Shown here: piece by piece, positions 1-5,351 of the stretch
Numbering within the stretch: the first letter of the stretch is position 1
How the letters are laid out: every line of letters starts with the position of its first letter
Origin: an uncultured Lachnospiraceae bacterium
Lineage (GTDB): Bacteria; Bacillota_A; Clostridia; Lachnospirales; Lachnospiraceae
DNA length: 5,351 nt
Direction of reading: 5' to 3'
NCBI GenBank assembly: GCA_905200565.1
Contig: CAJKKX010000193.1
Coordinates: forward strand, 1 to 5,351
Program-made: the position numbers and the translations under genes
The notes under the pieces: generated by a model
The model's database searches: none
What the model was told of the DNA's origin: nothing
What the model saw: only the letters and a program-made list of their open reading frames with translations

Positions 1-817
1 CCGCCAGAAGATACGCTGTCCCCGGTTCCATATTCAGACTTTCCGGCAGCCTGCCCGGAGTATATTCTTCCTGCTTTATGCACTGATGCGCCTCATCCAT
101 CTTATAAAGCGTGATCTTTACCGGGCGGTGCATTGTTGCAAAGCTGACCTTCACACTGCTTTTTGCCGTCTGGCTCTTTCCGTTTTCCGTCGTCTTTGTC
201 TCCGCGGTTAAAGCAGACGCAAAATGTACTTCTTCCTCTTCCGATTCCCCGCTTGTGCTGAAGCCCTCTCCGGCAATCAGGTAAACCTGCCCTTCTGCCG
301 TCTGATACACCGGGTTCAGATAATAGGAAATCCCTTTATCCGACTGTCCCGGGATCATGTATATCGTACCCTCCAGGCTCACCTCATCACCCGCATCTGT
401 GACAGTTATATTAAAATCCACATCGGAAATCCCGGCGTCGTATACCGAATGCCAGCCCCTGTTTCCGTCTTTATCCTCCAGAACCGGCGCAAAAAAGGAA
501 ATCCCCTCCACATCTTTAAAGGAAATGTCCCAGTCGTAAGTATCCTCGCTGCCCTTTTTATCGATTACCGCGTAGAGTCTCCCCTCGTATCCGGAAGTAT
601 TGCTGATCTGGATTTCGTTCGCCTTCACAAGCCAAGATGCATGATCCTGCAGATACGCATCCATGTCAAAGAGATCCAGATGATCCGACGTGATGAACGC
701 TCCGATCAGCCGGTCATCCCCGCCTTCCGTTTCCGCACCGGGAACTGCCAGCGAACAGCCGCTCAAAAGCAGCGCCGTAAATATCCCCAAAAATATTATC
801 CGGTTTCTACTCCTCAT
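1..817 (-). CDS. Putative secreted lipoprotein, C-terminus cut by window edge
   Basis: This open frame of 272 complete codons starts at ATG 817-815 and runs off the left edge without a stop. The N-terminus is a lipoprotein signal: basic MRSRNR, a hydrophobic stretch (residues 7-18), then the lipobox LLSGC with the lipidated Cys at 21. Position +2 of the mature protein is Ser. The remainder (from about residue 33) is hydrophilic, rich in Asp, Glu, Gly, Thr and aromatic residues, and looks like beta-rich extracytoplasmic domains. No enzymatic motif is seen and I do not recognise a named family. The start is set by a strong ribosome site (822-828) inside the end of the upstream HTH gene. The start codon overlaps that gene's stop by 11 bases, so the two are probably translationally coupled. 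Inference: an envelope-anchored product or sensor belonging to the DUF2975/HTH operon. Identity as a lipoprotein is secure; function is unknown. Confidence 0.85.
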   Translation of the reverse strand, partial: MRSRNRIIFLGIFTALLLSGCSLAVPGAETEGGDDRLIGAFITSDHLDLFDMDAYLQDHASWLVKANEIQISNTSGYEGRLYAVIDKKGSEDTYDWDISFKDVEGISFFAPVLEDKDGNRGWHSVYDAGISDVDFNITVTDAGDEVSLEGTIYMIPGQSDKGISYYLNPVYQTAEGQVYLIAGEGFSTSGESEEEEVHFASALTAETKTTENGKSQTAKSSVKVSFATMHRPVKITLYKMDEAHQCIKQEEYTPGRLPESLNMEPGTAYLLA

Positions 818-1040
818 GCTTCTCCTCCTCTCCAAGCTCTCCGTCAAACTTTAAAATATCCCCCACATCGCACTGCAGATAGTAGCAGATGCGGTTTATC
901 GTGTGAAAGCGGACGCCTTTTGCTTTTCCGCTGCGCAGCACGGAAAGATTTGCCTCGGTAATACCCACCAGGGCGCAAAGCTCCTTCGACGTCATTCCCC
1001 GCTCTTTTAAAACCATTTCAAGACAAACTCTGATTCCCAT
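807..1040 (-). CDS. Small Cro/CI-type HTH regulator, YozG-like
   Basis: A 77-residue protein that is almost entirely one helix-turn-helix domain. It resembles the YozG-like small Cro/CI regulators (HTH_26 type): N-terminal MGIRVCLEMVLKERGMT, helix-turn-helix around residues 17-40 (SKELCALVGITEANLSVLR), the family-typical SGKAKGVRF, then a helix ending LQCDVGDILKF. The acidic tail (GELGEEEKHEE) is partly shaped by the overlapping ribosome site of the next gene. It starts 33 bases after the stop of the DUF2975-like gene and has its own site GGAGAGG (1047-1053), so it is the second gene of the operon. In Bacillus subtilis yozG lies beside the DUF2975 gene yoaS, and small HTH genes commonly accompany DUF2975 genes in Firmicutes. 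The likely role is a DNA-binding autoregulator acting at the inverted repeats near 2092-2160, perhaps controlled by the membrane partner. The fold is confident; target and ligand are inferred. Confidence 0.92.
   Translation of the reverse strand: MGIRVCLEMVLKERGMTSKELCALVGITEANLSVLRSGKAKGVRFHTINRICYYLQCDVGDILKFDGELGEEEKHEE
822..828 (-). promoter_or_regulatory. Ribosome binding site of the lipoprotein gene, inside the HTH gene
   Basis: On the minus strand GGAGGAG lies a few bases before ATG 817-815. It falls within the Glu-rich last codons (GEEE) of the HTH gene. It fixes the lipoprotein start and supports coupled translation of the overlapping genes. Confidence 0.8.
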
Positions 1041-1073
1041 TTCTTACCTCTCCGTGAAAAGCATAGGATTCCT

Positions 1074-2054
1074 TTATATAAACAGATCATGCTCCTGTTT
1101 CATCCGCTGGTCCTCCTGCAGATAGCGTGCCGCCAGCAGCATTGCCAGCACAAAGACGATGGAAAGCACCGGAAAATGGATGGTAATGTCTACCCGGTAA
1201 AGATACCGGTGCAGTAAAAGCTGCAGCACATGAAACAGCATTTCCACTGCGATCGTCACCATGAGCGCCGACCGGCAGAAATCCGCCAGCCTGCCGACCG
1301 TGCTGACCGCCGCATCAGAATAGCGGTCCTGCGCCAGTGCATCCAGCATTTTTACCGCGAAAAATACGGCCACCAGATCCATACTGTAGGGCATCGCTTT
1401 CACGGCAAACTGAAATACCAGAAACGCATAGGTAAGCGTCAGCTCCTGCGCCGTCCCAAATACCGCCGCTTCCACCGACGATATACTGTTGCCGCTCCTC
1501 ACAGCTTCCACGGCAGAGAGCAGATCCCCGATCCCCTGTCCGAATATCGCAAATACAAATGCTGTCATCGTAAACAACAGCAGAATTTTCAGCGCCGCCT
1601 GCAGCTTTCTCACATCCGCCGACGTATACATATGCAGCATCCGCAGCGCCAGATAGCCGCAGAGCACCGCATAGAAGGTACTTCCAAGCATCCACTTTCC
1701 GCTTCCTGCCACGCCCGTCTGCAGTAATCCCGGATTGACCATATAATAATTCACAAAAAACAGCAGTGCGCTCATAGCAGGCAGAAGCCGGTCCGCCCGG
1801 CAGAGCATTTTCCTGCTCCTCAGAATAAAAAATACAGCGCATGGGAGCAGACTTAGCAGCAGATAGAGCGCAACAGCCACTGCATTGCCGGCCCTCCCGG
1901 ACAGAGAAAGCCTGCGCAGCCCCCAGCCGATCTGCTCAAACGGGAATGCTGTAATGGTGGTAAACATACCGGAAACCTGCATCTGCGGCAGCGCAAATAT
2001 CATACAAAAGATTGCCTCCAAAACCAGTGCAGTGTAAAAGATCTTATATCTCAT
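1074..2054 (-). CDS. DUF2975-like polytopic membrane protein (YoaS-related)
   Basis: A 326-residue integral membrane protein with about eight hydrophobic segments, near residues 5-24, 57-78, 91-108, 125-141, 153-172, 203-237 (one long or two short), 261-282 and 291-313. The last 125 residues match the DUF2975 pattern: paired membrane segments, a cytoplasmic loop of the form KMLDALAQDRYSDAAVSTVG, two further segments, and a charged tail ending EHDLFI, like the E-x-DLTI ending usual in that family. DUF2975 proteins are usually about 160 residues, so the N-terminal 200 residues are an extra membrane module or a very divergent duplicate. The start ATG 2054-2052 follows a strong GGAGGTG site. It is the first gene of the operon with the HTH and lipoprotein genes. 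The family has no established biochemical function. Its fixed partnership with an HTH protein suggests a membrane sensor or a sequestering partner. The family call is by pattern memory and would need a profile search. Confidence 0.85.
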   Translation of the reverse strand: MRYKIFYTALVLEAIFCMIFALPQMQVSGMFTTITAFPFEQIGWGLRRLSLSGRAGNAVAVALYLLLSLLPCAVFFILRSRKMLCRADRLLPAMSALLFFVNYYMVNPGLLQTGVAGSGKWMLGSTFYAVLCGYLALRMLHMYTSADVRKLQAALKILLLFTMTAFVFAIFGQGIGDLLSAVEAVRSGNSISSVEAAVFGTAQELTLTYAFLVFQFAVKAMPYSMDLVAVFFAVKMLDALAQDRYSDAAVSTVGRLADFCRSALMVTIAVEMLFHVLQLLLHRYLYRVDITIHFPVLSIVFVLAMLLAARYLQEDQRMKQEHDLFI

Positions 2055-2091
2055 GCCGTCACCTCCGGATAAATCATTATCGCGCTCAAAA

Positions 2092-2110
2092 ATTATTGTT
2101 TTACGATAAT
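2092..2110. promoter_or_regulatory. Candidate operator 1 (8-3-8 inverted repeat) just after the transcription start
   Basis: The plus strand reads ATTATTGT-TTT-ACGATAAT. Seven of the eight arm positions are complementary. It would lie at about +5 to +23 of the operon transcript. It shares its arm sequence and spacing with the second site at 2135-2153, so it is probably bound by the same protein. A further lone half-site ATTATCGC lies at 2076-2083. The HTH protein of this operon is the obvious candidate ligand, which is inference. Confidence 0.6.
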
Positions 2111-2121
2111 CTTCTAAGAAA

Positions 2122-2149
2122 AGTATAGCACAAAATTATCGTTAGTCAA
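2122..2149 (-). promoter_or_regulatory. Extended -10 sigma-A promoter of the DUF2975/HTH/lipoprotein operon
   Basis: On the minus strand a -35 box TTGACT (2149-2144) is followed after 16 bases by TATACT (2127-2122), preceded by TGC, which makes an extended -10. Transcription should begin near 2115, giving a leader of about 60 bases before ATG 2054. This is the best promoter match in the window. Both inverted repeats described separately overlap or closely follow it. Confidence 0.8.
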
Positions 2150-2160
2150 TAATTTTGTGC
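2128..2160. promoter_or_regulatory. Candidate operator 2: 12-bp perfect inverted repeat over the -35 and spacer
   Basis: Left arm GCACAAAATTAT (2128-2139) and right arm ATAATTTTGTGC (2149-2160) are perfectly complementary around a 9-base centre. The inner part (2135-2153) reads ATTATCGT-TAG-TCAATAAT, the same 8-3-8 layout as operator 1, with six of eight arm positions paired and the same centre as the large repeat (2144). It covers the whole -35 box and most of the spacer, so binding here would block RNA polymerase. A stem-loop role is less likely because the promoter itself occupies the repeat. Confidence 0.65.
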
Positions 2161-2186
2161 CATTTTTCTCAACTTCTATTTCTCAG

Positions 2187-2252
2187 ATCATTACTGTTCA
2201 CTCCGTTCGCAGTAACCTTCGCAGATCCATTTAAAATTCGCTTCGCGAATGG
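2187..2252. repeat. Cluster of small palindromes after the ROK gene; possible dispersed repeat or weak terminator
   Basis: Two short inverted repeats lie close together: TTACTG (2191-2196) with CAGTAA (2210-2215), and ATTCGC (2236-2241) with GCGAAT (2245-2250) around the 3-base loop TTC. Read on the minus strand the second hairpin is followed by a short T run, so it could end the ROK transcript, but the stem and T tract are weak. Between the arms of the first lie two GTTCRC words (GTTCAC, GTTCGC). The arrangement resembles dispersed intergenic palindromic units of gut Clostridia, as far as I can recall. Copies elsewhere in the genome cannot be seen from here. Confidence 0.4.
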
Positions 2253-2272
2253 GATTTGCTCACATACCTGTT

Positions 2273-3385
2273 TCACATCTGCCGTACAAAATCGTCGACG
2301 AAATAAAGCGCAGCTCCCACCGCTGACGGCTCAGTGCGGAAAGAACAGATTTTCACATATTCTGCGCTGTTCTCAAACGGCGTCAGCTTCTTTGCTATCT
2401 TTTTAAACTCGTCAATATAGTCTTCCATACACGCGCCGACCATACCGCCAAGCACCACGTCACAGTCAAAACACATCCTCAGATTATTGACCGCCAATGC
2501 GAGATACTGCATATAATCCTCAAACGCACGGCGGTAACCCCGGTTTCCGGTAGCCTTCATTTCATAGAAAAACTGCCGGATATCCCCATCCGTATAATCC
2601 GATAATACTCTCGCGGAACAGTACGCATTCAGACAGCCGCGCCGTCCGCAATAACACTCTTTTCCATTCGGCACAATCGTCATATGACCAAACTCGCCGC
2701 CCCGCCAGTTCCGTCCGGTATATACGCGGTTCATTAGGACAGCGCCGCCCACGCTGTTGCTCAGGGACAGATATACCATCGGCTGCTGCTTTCCGCGCGC
2801 CTGCAGCTCCGTCCAGCCCGCCGCATTTGCATCGTTGAACAGACGCACCGGATACGGCAGCTTTTTCTGCATCTGCACATAAAAATCATCCGGAATATCG
2901 ATGACCTTTGAATAAGAAATCATATTTTCCCGCTCATTTACAATCGCCGGCAGCGATATGCCAACGCCAAGGAATTTCTCCGGGTCGACTTCATTTTTTT
3001 CCAGTATCATTCTCACATGATTCGCCAGCATTTCGTAGTAATCGTCCGCATCACGAAACAGCACATGCGTCTTTACCGAATCCAGAATATTCAGCTTTAA
3101 ATCGGTCAGCACCACCGAGACATGCGTCTGTGTAACGTCCATTCCCACTGCCAGCCTTGCCTCCGGCACAATACTGAGCATATTTGCTTTGCGTCCGCCG
3201 GTGGATTCAAACTCCCCGGCATTAAAAATCAGCCCGCACTCCCTCAGATAATTCAGATTCTGCGTCACCGTCGGAAGGCTGATGCCAAGATCCGCCGCAA
3301 CCATCTGCCGTGAGCTTGTTTCGTTTCTATAAATATGGCGGTATACATCTCCGATGTTCCGCGCCGTTCCTCTGTAATCCTCCAA
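2273..3385 (-). CDS. ROK-family transcriptional regulator (NagC/XylR type)
   Basis: A 370-residue protein from the TTG at 3385-3383. The N-terminus is a winged helix-turn-helix (about residues 7-70, with SSRQMVAADLGISLPTVTQN and then GGRKANML), followed by a ROK domain. Visible ROK features are NDANAAGW (184-191; Asn184 and Asp185 correspond to the kinase sugar-site pair), GEFGHMTI (230-237, sugar-contacting Glu and His), and a zinc site made of His234, Cys244, Cys246 and Cys251 (CYCGRRGC). The kinase phosphate motif DxGGT is replaced by DVTQTH (83-88), so this is a regulator rather than a sugar kinase. ROK regulators typically release DNA on binding a sugar or sugar phosphate; the ligand here cannot be told. 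A longer reading from another TTG at 3448 is possible but lacks a ribosome site and begins inside the -35 box. The gene is monocistronic and divergent from the receiver gene at 3597. Confidence 0.93.
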   Translation of the reverse strand: MEDYRGTARNIGDVYRHIYRNETSSRQMVAADLGISLPTVTQNLNYLRECGLIFNAGEFESTGGRKANMLSIVPEARLAVGMDVTQTHVSVVLTDLKLNILDSVKTHVLFRDADDYYEMLANHVRMILEKNEVDPEKFLGVGISLPAIVNERENMISYSKVIDIPDDFYVQMQKKLPYPVRLFNDANAAGWTELQARGKQQPMVYLSLSNSVGGAVLMNRVYTGRNWRGGEFGHMTIVPNGKECYCGRRGCLNAYCSARVLSDYTDGDIRQFFYEMKATGNRGYRRAFEDYMQYLALAVNNLRMCFDCDVVLGGMVGACMEDYIDEFKKIAKKLTPFENSAEYVKICSFRTEPSAVGAALYFVDDFVRQM

Positions 3386-3392
3386 TGTTTCT

Positions 3393-3398
3393 TCTCCT
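3393..3398 (-). promoter_or_regulatory. Ribosome binding site that selects the TTG start of the ROK gene
   Basis: The minus strand reads AGGAGA, seven bases before TTG 3385-3383. No comparable site precedes the upstream in-frame TTG at 3448. This spacing decides the start at Leu-Glu-Asp-Tyr, read as Met. Confidence 0.75.
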
Positions 3399-3419
3399 AT
3401 TTCACAATGTTCAATATTA

Positions 3420-3448
3420 ACTATAGACCATTTCAGGAAAAAGCGCAA
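3420..3448 (-). promoter_or_regulatory. Promoter of the ROK regulator gene
   Basis: On the minus strand TTGCGC (3448-3443), a 17-base spacer, then TATAGT (3425-3420). The -10 matches five of six consensus bases; the -35 is weak with three of six. Predicted start is near 3413, giving a leader of about 28 bases with the AGGAGA site. The weak -35 suits a regulated, low-level gene. Confidence 0.6.
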
Positions 3449-3460
3449 ATATATAATTTG
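3446..3460. promoter_or_regulatory. Candidate operator: CAAAT-N5-ATTTG over the ROK -35 box
   Basis: The plus strand has CAAAT (3446-3450), ATATA, then ATTTG (3456-3460), a perfect 5-base inverted repeat. It overlaps the upstream half of the ROK -35 box, where an autoregulator could act. The arms are short and AT-rich, so chance is a real alternative. Confidence 0.35.
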
Positions 3461-3516
3461 TACCTGCCGTATATTTTTTCATTCTATACACCAAAATCAT
3501 TTTTGCCTGAGTTGGC

Positions 3517-3545
3517 TTGAGTTTTACCAAAAAATCAGTTAAAAT
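3517..3545 (+). promoter_or_regulatory. Promoter of the receiver-domain gene at 3597
   Basis: TTGAGT (3517-3522), a 17-base spacer, then TAAAAT (3540-3545). The -35 matches four and the -10 five of six consensus bases. The start should be near 3552, giving a leader of about 45 bases. A direct repeat TGAGTT (3508-3513 and 3518-3523), 10 bases in period, overlaps the -35 and could bind a regulator on one face of the helix. Confidence 0.6.
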
Positions 3546-3596
3546 TAATTCTGGAATGTCACATACAAACCAGGACAGCCAAAACGGAGGAGCCAG

Positions 3597-4646
3597 ATGT
3601 ACAAGATTCTTCTTGCAGACAATGAGGGCGTTGTTTTAAATGCGCTTATTAATATGATTCACAGTCATTTTCATGAGAACTGTGATATCCGCGTGTCAAA
3701 GACGACGCTTTATACGCGGACGCTTGCGCGCAAGTTTGTTCCGGATATCGCCATCATCAACATTCAGATGCCCGGTATGCGGGGCTTTGAAGTGGTGCGC
3801 GAAATCCGCTCTTATCATTTAAAATGCCTGTTTATCACAGTGTCTGCCTCCGACAAAGCGTATTATCACACAGAATCAAAAAATCTGAACATCCTTGCGC
3901 ACCTTACGAAGCCTCTGTTCCGCGAAAAGGTGCTGCCTGTACTGGAGACGGCGATTTCCATGGTCGCTCATTCGCAGAAACGCCAGCAGCAGAACCGCAT
4001 GGTACAGGAACGCTTTGACGCTGCTGTCCCGGTAGTAGAGCACGGTCTGATCAACCAGCTGTTTTTCCCGGACAGCTATGTAAAGTCACTGAAACAATAT
4101 AAGACGCTTCTGGGGATTTCCCAGAATTACGGACGCATTGTCACGATAACATTTGGTGAACTGCCCCCCTCCGCAGACAGCCCGCACGTTCCGGCCGCAG
4201 CAGGGACAGCCCGTTCCGGCGATTCCGCAGCGGATCCCGGCAAAGTGCGCTCTTCCATTTCCGCAGATGAAAGTAAAGCATCACATACCGCAGAGCCCGG
4301 CAGCTATGACCGTGCCGCCATGCGCGCGCTTTTGCAGCAGAAAAAAGATGCCCTGCAAAACCCGGTCGGTTCTGCCGTGCATCTTCAGAAGGATTATATG
4401 AAGTTTCGGGAAACGGTACTGGAAAGCATCCCACAGGCTGTCATCGGTCCCGTGATGGGAAATCACGTGCTTCTGCTTGTGCCCTGCTGGAAGAATGCGG
4501 AAACCTCTAAAGAATATTTCACGACGCTCCGCACGCTGAACGCACTCACAGAATCATTGGAGGATGTCTTTGACGGACTGTCTTTCTGTATTGAAGCCGC
4601 GCCGGTTGCGCCGCTCACGGAATTGCAGGCGCCGTCTACCCTCTAA
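3597..4646 (+). CDS. Atypical response regulator: pseudo-receiver plus middle domain, no DNA-binding domain
   Basis: A 349-residue protein starting at ATG 3597, with GGAGGAG at 3586-3592. Residues 1-120 are a receiver domain: MYKILLADNE at the first strand, IINIQMPGM at the active-site strand, FITVSAS, then the conserved Lys105-Pro106. The usual phospho-acceptor Asp is Asn55 (codon AAC at 3759-3761) and the second residue of the acidic pair is Asn9, so normal phosphorylation is unlikely. Residues 121-140 may form a helical linker. Residues 141-190 and 236-340 resemble the middle domain found between receiver and AraC HTH in large YesN-like regulators of Lachnospiraceae (VEHGLINQLFF, NPVGSAVHLQKDYMKFRE, GPVMGNHVLLLVPC). 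It is interrupted by an Ala/Ser/Pro-rich insert (190-235). The chain stops where that domain normally continues into the AraC HTH, so no output domain is present. It probably acts through protein contacts, or is a decaying gene. Confidence 0.85.
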   Translation: MYKILLADNEGVVLNALINMIHSHFHENCDIRVSKTTLYTRTLARKFVPDIAIINIQMPGMRGFEVVREIRSYHLKCLFITVSASDKAYYHTESKNLNILAHLTKPLFREKVLPVLETAISMVAHSQKRQQQNRMVQERFDAAVPVVEHGLINQLFFPDSYVKSLKQYKTLLGISQNYGRIVTITFGELPPSADSPHVPAAAGTARSGDSAADPGKVRSSISADESKASHTAEPGSYDRAAMRALLQQKKDALQNPVGSAVHLQKDYMKFRETVLESIPQAVIGPVMGNHVLLLVPCWKNAETSKEYFTTLRTLNALTESLEDVFDGLSFCIEAAPVAPLTELQAPSTL

Positions 4647-4678
4647 TACGAATGCGTCTTCCATGCAAATCGCGCCGC

Positions 4679-5351
4679 TTACTTTAACCGGTTGCGGAAT
4701 TCATTTGCGGAGATTCCCGTCACCTTCTTAAACACGCGCGAGAAATGCGCCATATCCACAAATCCCCCCTGCTCCGCCACATCGCCCACGCGCAGTGCCG
4801 GATCTTCCAGAAGCTTTTTCGCTTCCTCCACACGGATACTGTTCATCAGCTCGGAAAAGCTCTGCCCGGTATGACTGTTCAGCAGCTTGCTCAGATGCCA
4901 CTGACTGACAAAAATGCTGTCGGCGACATCGGTGAGCGTCACTTTATGCCGGTAATTCTTCCGCATATATTCAAGAGCTTTGTTCACCAGAAAACTGCCC
5001 GCCGCTGTTTTTGTCTCACCCGTCTCCCGCAGATTTTCCCCGGTTTTCTTTCCCGGATCACTGCGCCTCCCGGGCTTTGCTTCGTTCTCCGGATCACCCG
5101 GCTTCCCCGGAGGATTTTGCGCGATTTCCTCACGCTCTTCCCCGGTAATTCCGCGCCTTTGCAGGTTCTGCACCATCACACGCAGCGCCTCCTCCAGCTC
5201 TTCCATATTAGACGGCTTTAAGATAAACCGCGTCACGCCCAGCTTAATCGCCTCCTGCGCCAGCTCAAAATCGCGGTAGCCAGTCAGGATCGTAAGCTGC
5301 GTATCCTCAAACTCCGATTTGAGCGCCGCCGCCATCAAAAGCCCGTTCATC
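4679..5351 (-). CDS. YesN-like response regulator with AraC-type HTH, N-terminus cut by window edge
   Basis: The frame enters from the right edge and ends at TAA 4681-4679, giving 223 complete codons. The first visible residues MNGLLM are the end of a D-x-x-MPxMNG receiver active site, so the phospho-acceptor Asp lies just outside. The receiver continues through ILTGY (switch Thr at in-window residue 23) to the conserved Lys45-Pro46 and its last helix (to about 63). A charged, Gly/Pro/Glu/Lys-rich linker follows (about 65-118). The C-terminus is a full AraC/XylS double helix-turn-helix (about 120-223), with KVTLTDVADSIFVSQWHLSK and the signature GGFVDMAHFSRVFKKVTG. This family binds DNA as dimers and usually answers to a YesM-type histidine kinase encoded beside it, which would be off the right edge. 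It converges on the pseudo-receiver gene with a 32-base gap and no clear terminator between them. Confidence 0.92.
   Translation of the reverse strand, partial: MNGLLMAAALKSEFEDTQLTILTGYRDFELAQEAIKLGVTRFILKPSNMEELEEALRVMVQNLQRRGITGEEREEIAQNPPGKPGDPENEAKPGRRSDPGKKTGENLRETGETKTAAGSFLVNKALEYMRKNYRHKVTLTDVADSIFVSQWHLSKLLNSHTGQSFSELMNSIRVEEAKKLLEDPALRVGDVAEQGGFVDMAHFSRVFKKVTGISANEFRNRLK

Noticed and set aside
224..961. 245-codon open frame on the plus strand
   Set aside because: It lies antisense to the lipoprotein and HTH genes, both with clear motifs and ribosome sites. Its product is rich in His, Arg and Pro with no recognisable domain.
1230..1842. Open frames on both strands inside the DUF2975-like gene
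   Set aside because: Compositionally biased shadows (Arg/His/Gln-rich or Gly/Cys-rich) of a gene with clear membrane segments and a strong start.
2128..2160. Perfect 12-bp inverted repeat followed by a T-rich stretch on the plus strand, as a terminator
   Set aside because: No plus-strand gene lies upstream to terminate, the stem is AT-rich, and the -35 and spacer of a strong minus-strand promoter lie inside it. An operator is the better reading.
2273..3385. ROK protein as a sugar kinase
   Set aside because: It has an N-terminal winged helix and lacks the DxGGT phosphate motif, although the zinc site and NDAN are kept.
4647..4678. Bidirectional terminator between the convergent genes
   Set aside because: No stem of useful length and no T run could be found in the 32 bases.
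4644..4700. Frameshift that would restore an AraC HTH to the pseudo-receiver protein
   Set aside because: The DNA after the stop is the coding end of the convergent gene, and nothing like an HTH is seen in plus-strand frames there.
4745..5279. Open frames of 158 and 99 codons on the plus strand
   Set aside because: Antisense to the receiver/AraC gene, whose domain signatures are unmistakable.

Overview
The window reads like a moderate-GC Clostridia chromosome, most likely a Lachnospiraceae gut anaerobe. This is inferred from strong AGGAGG-type ribosome sites, YesN-type receiver/AraC regulators, a NagC/XylR-type ROK regulator, and a YoaS/YozG-like membrane protein plus small Cro/CI regulator pair. 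No mobile element, tRNA, rRNA or CRISPR array is visible. No gene-free stretch exceeds about 220 bases.

Positions 1-2160 hold a compact minus-strand operon, transcribed from about 2115 toward position 1. Its order is a DUF2975-like polytopic membrane protein (2054-1074), a 77-residue YozG-like HTH protein (1040-807), and a lipoprotein (817 to beyond the left edge) whose start overlaps the HTH stop by 11 bases. The promoter is a very good extended -10 sigma-A type. Two look-alike 8-3-8 inverted repeats sit over it, 43 bp apart centre to centre, which suggests autoregulation by the HTH protein. Positions 2161-2272 hold small palindromes that may be a dispersed repeat or the end of the ROK transcript.

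Positions 2273-3385 (minus) encode a ROK-family transcription repressor. A TTG start at 3385 is better supported than the longer reading from 3448, because a promoter lies between them. It is divergent from a plus-strand gene at 3597-4646 that has its own promoter, with candidate operators for both in the 211-bp gap. That plus-strand protein has a response-regulator receiver whose phospho-acceptor Asp is Asn, a middle domain of the kind found in large AraC-type response regulators, and no DNA-binding domain.

It converges, with a 32-bp gap, on a minus-strand gene (4679 to beyond the right edge) that has a receiver, a low-complexity linker and an AraC HTH but no middle domain. The two convergent regulators thus split the domains normally found in one protein. 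The ROK protein and the two receiver proteins suggest a sugar- or surface-signal regulatory locus. The DUF2975/HTH/lipoprotein operon looks like an independent membrane-linked regulatory unit.
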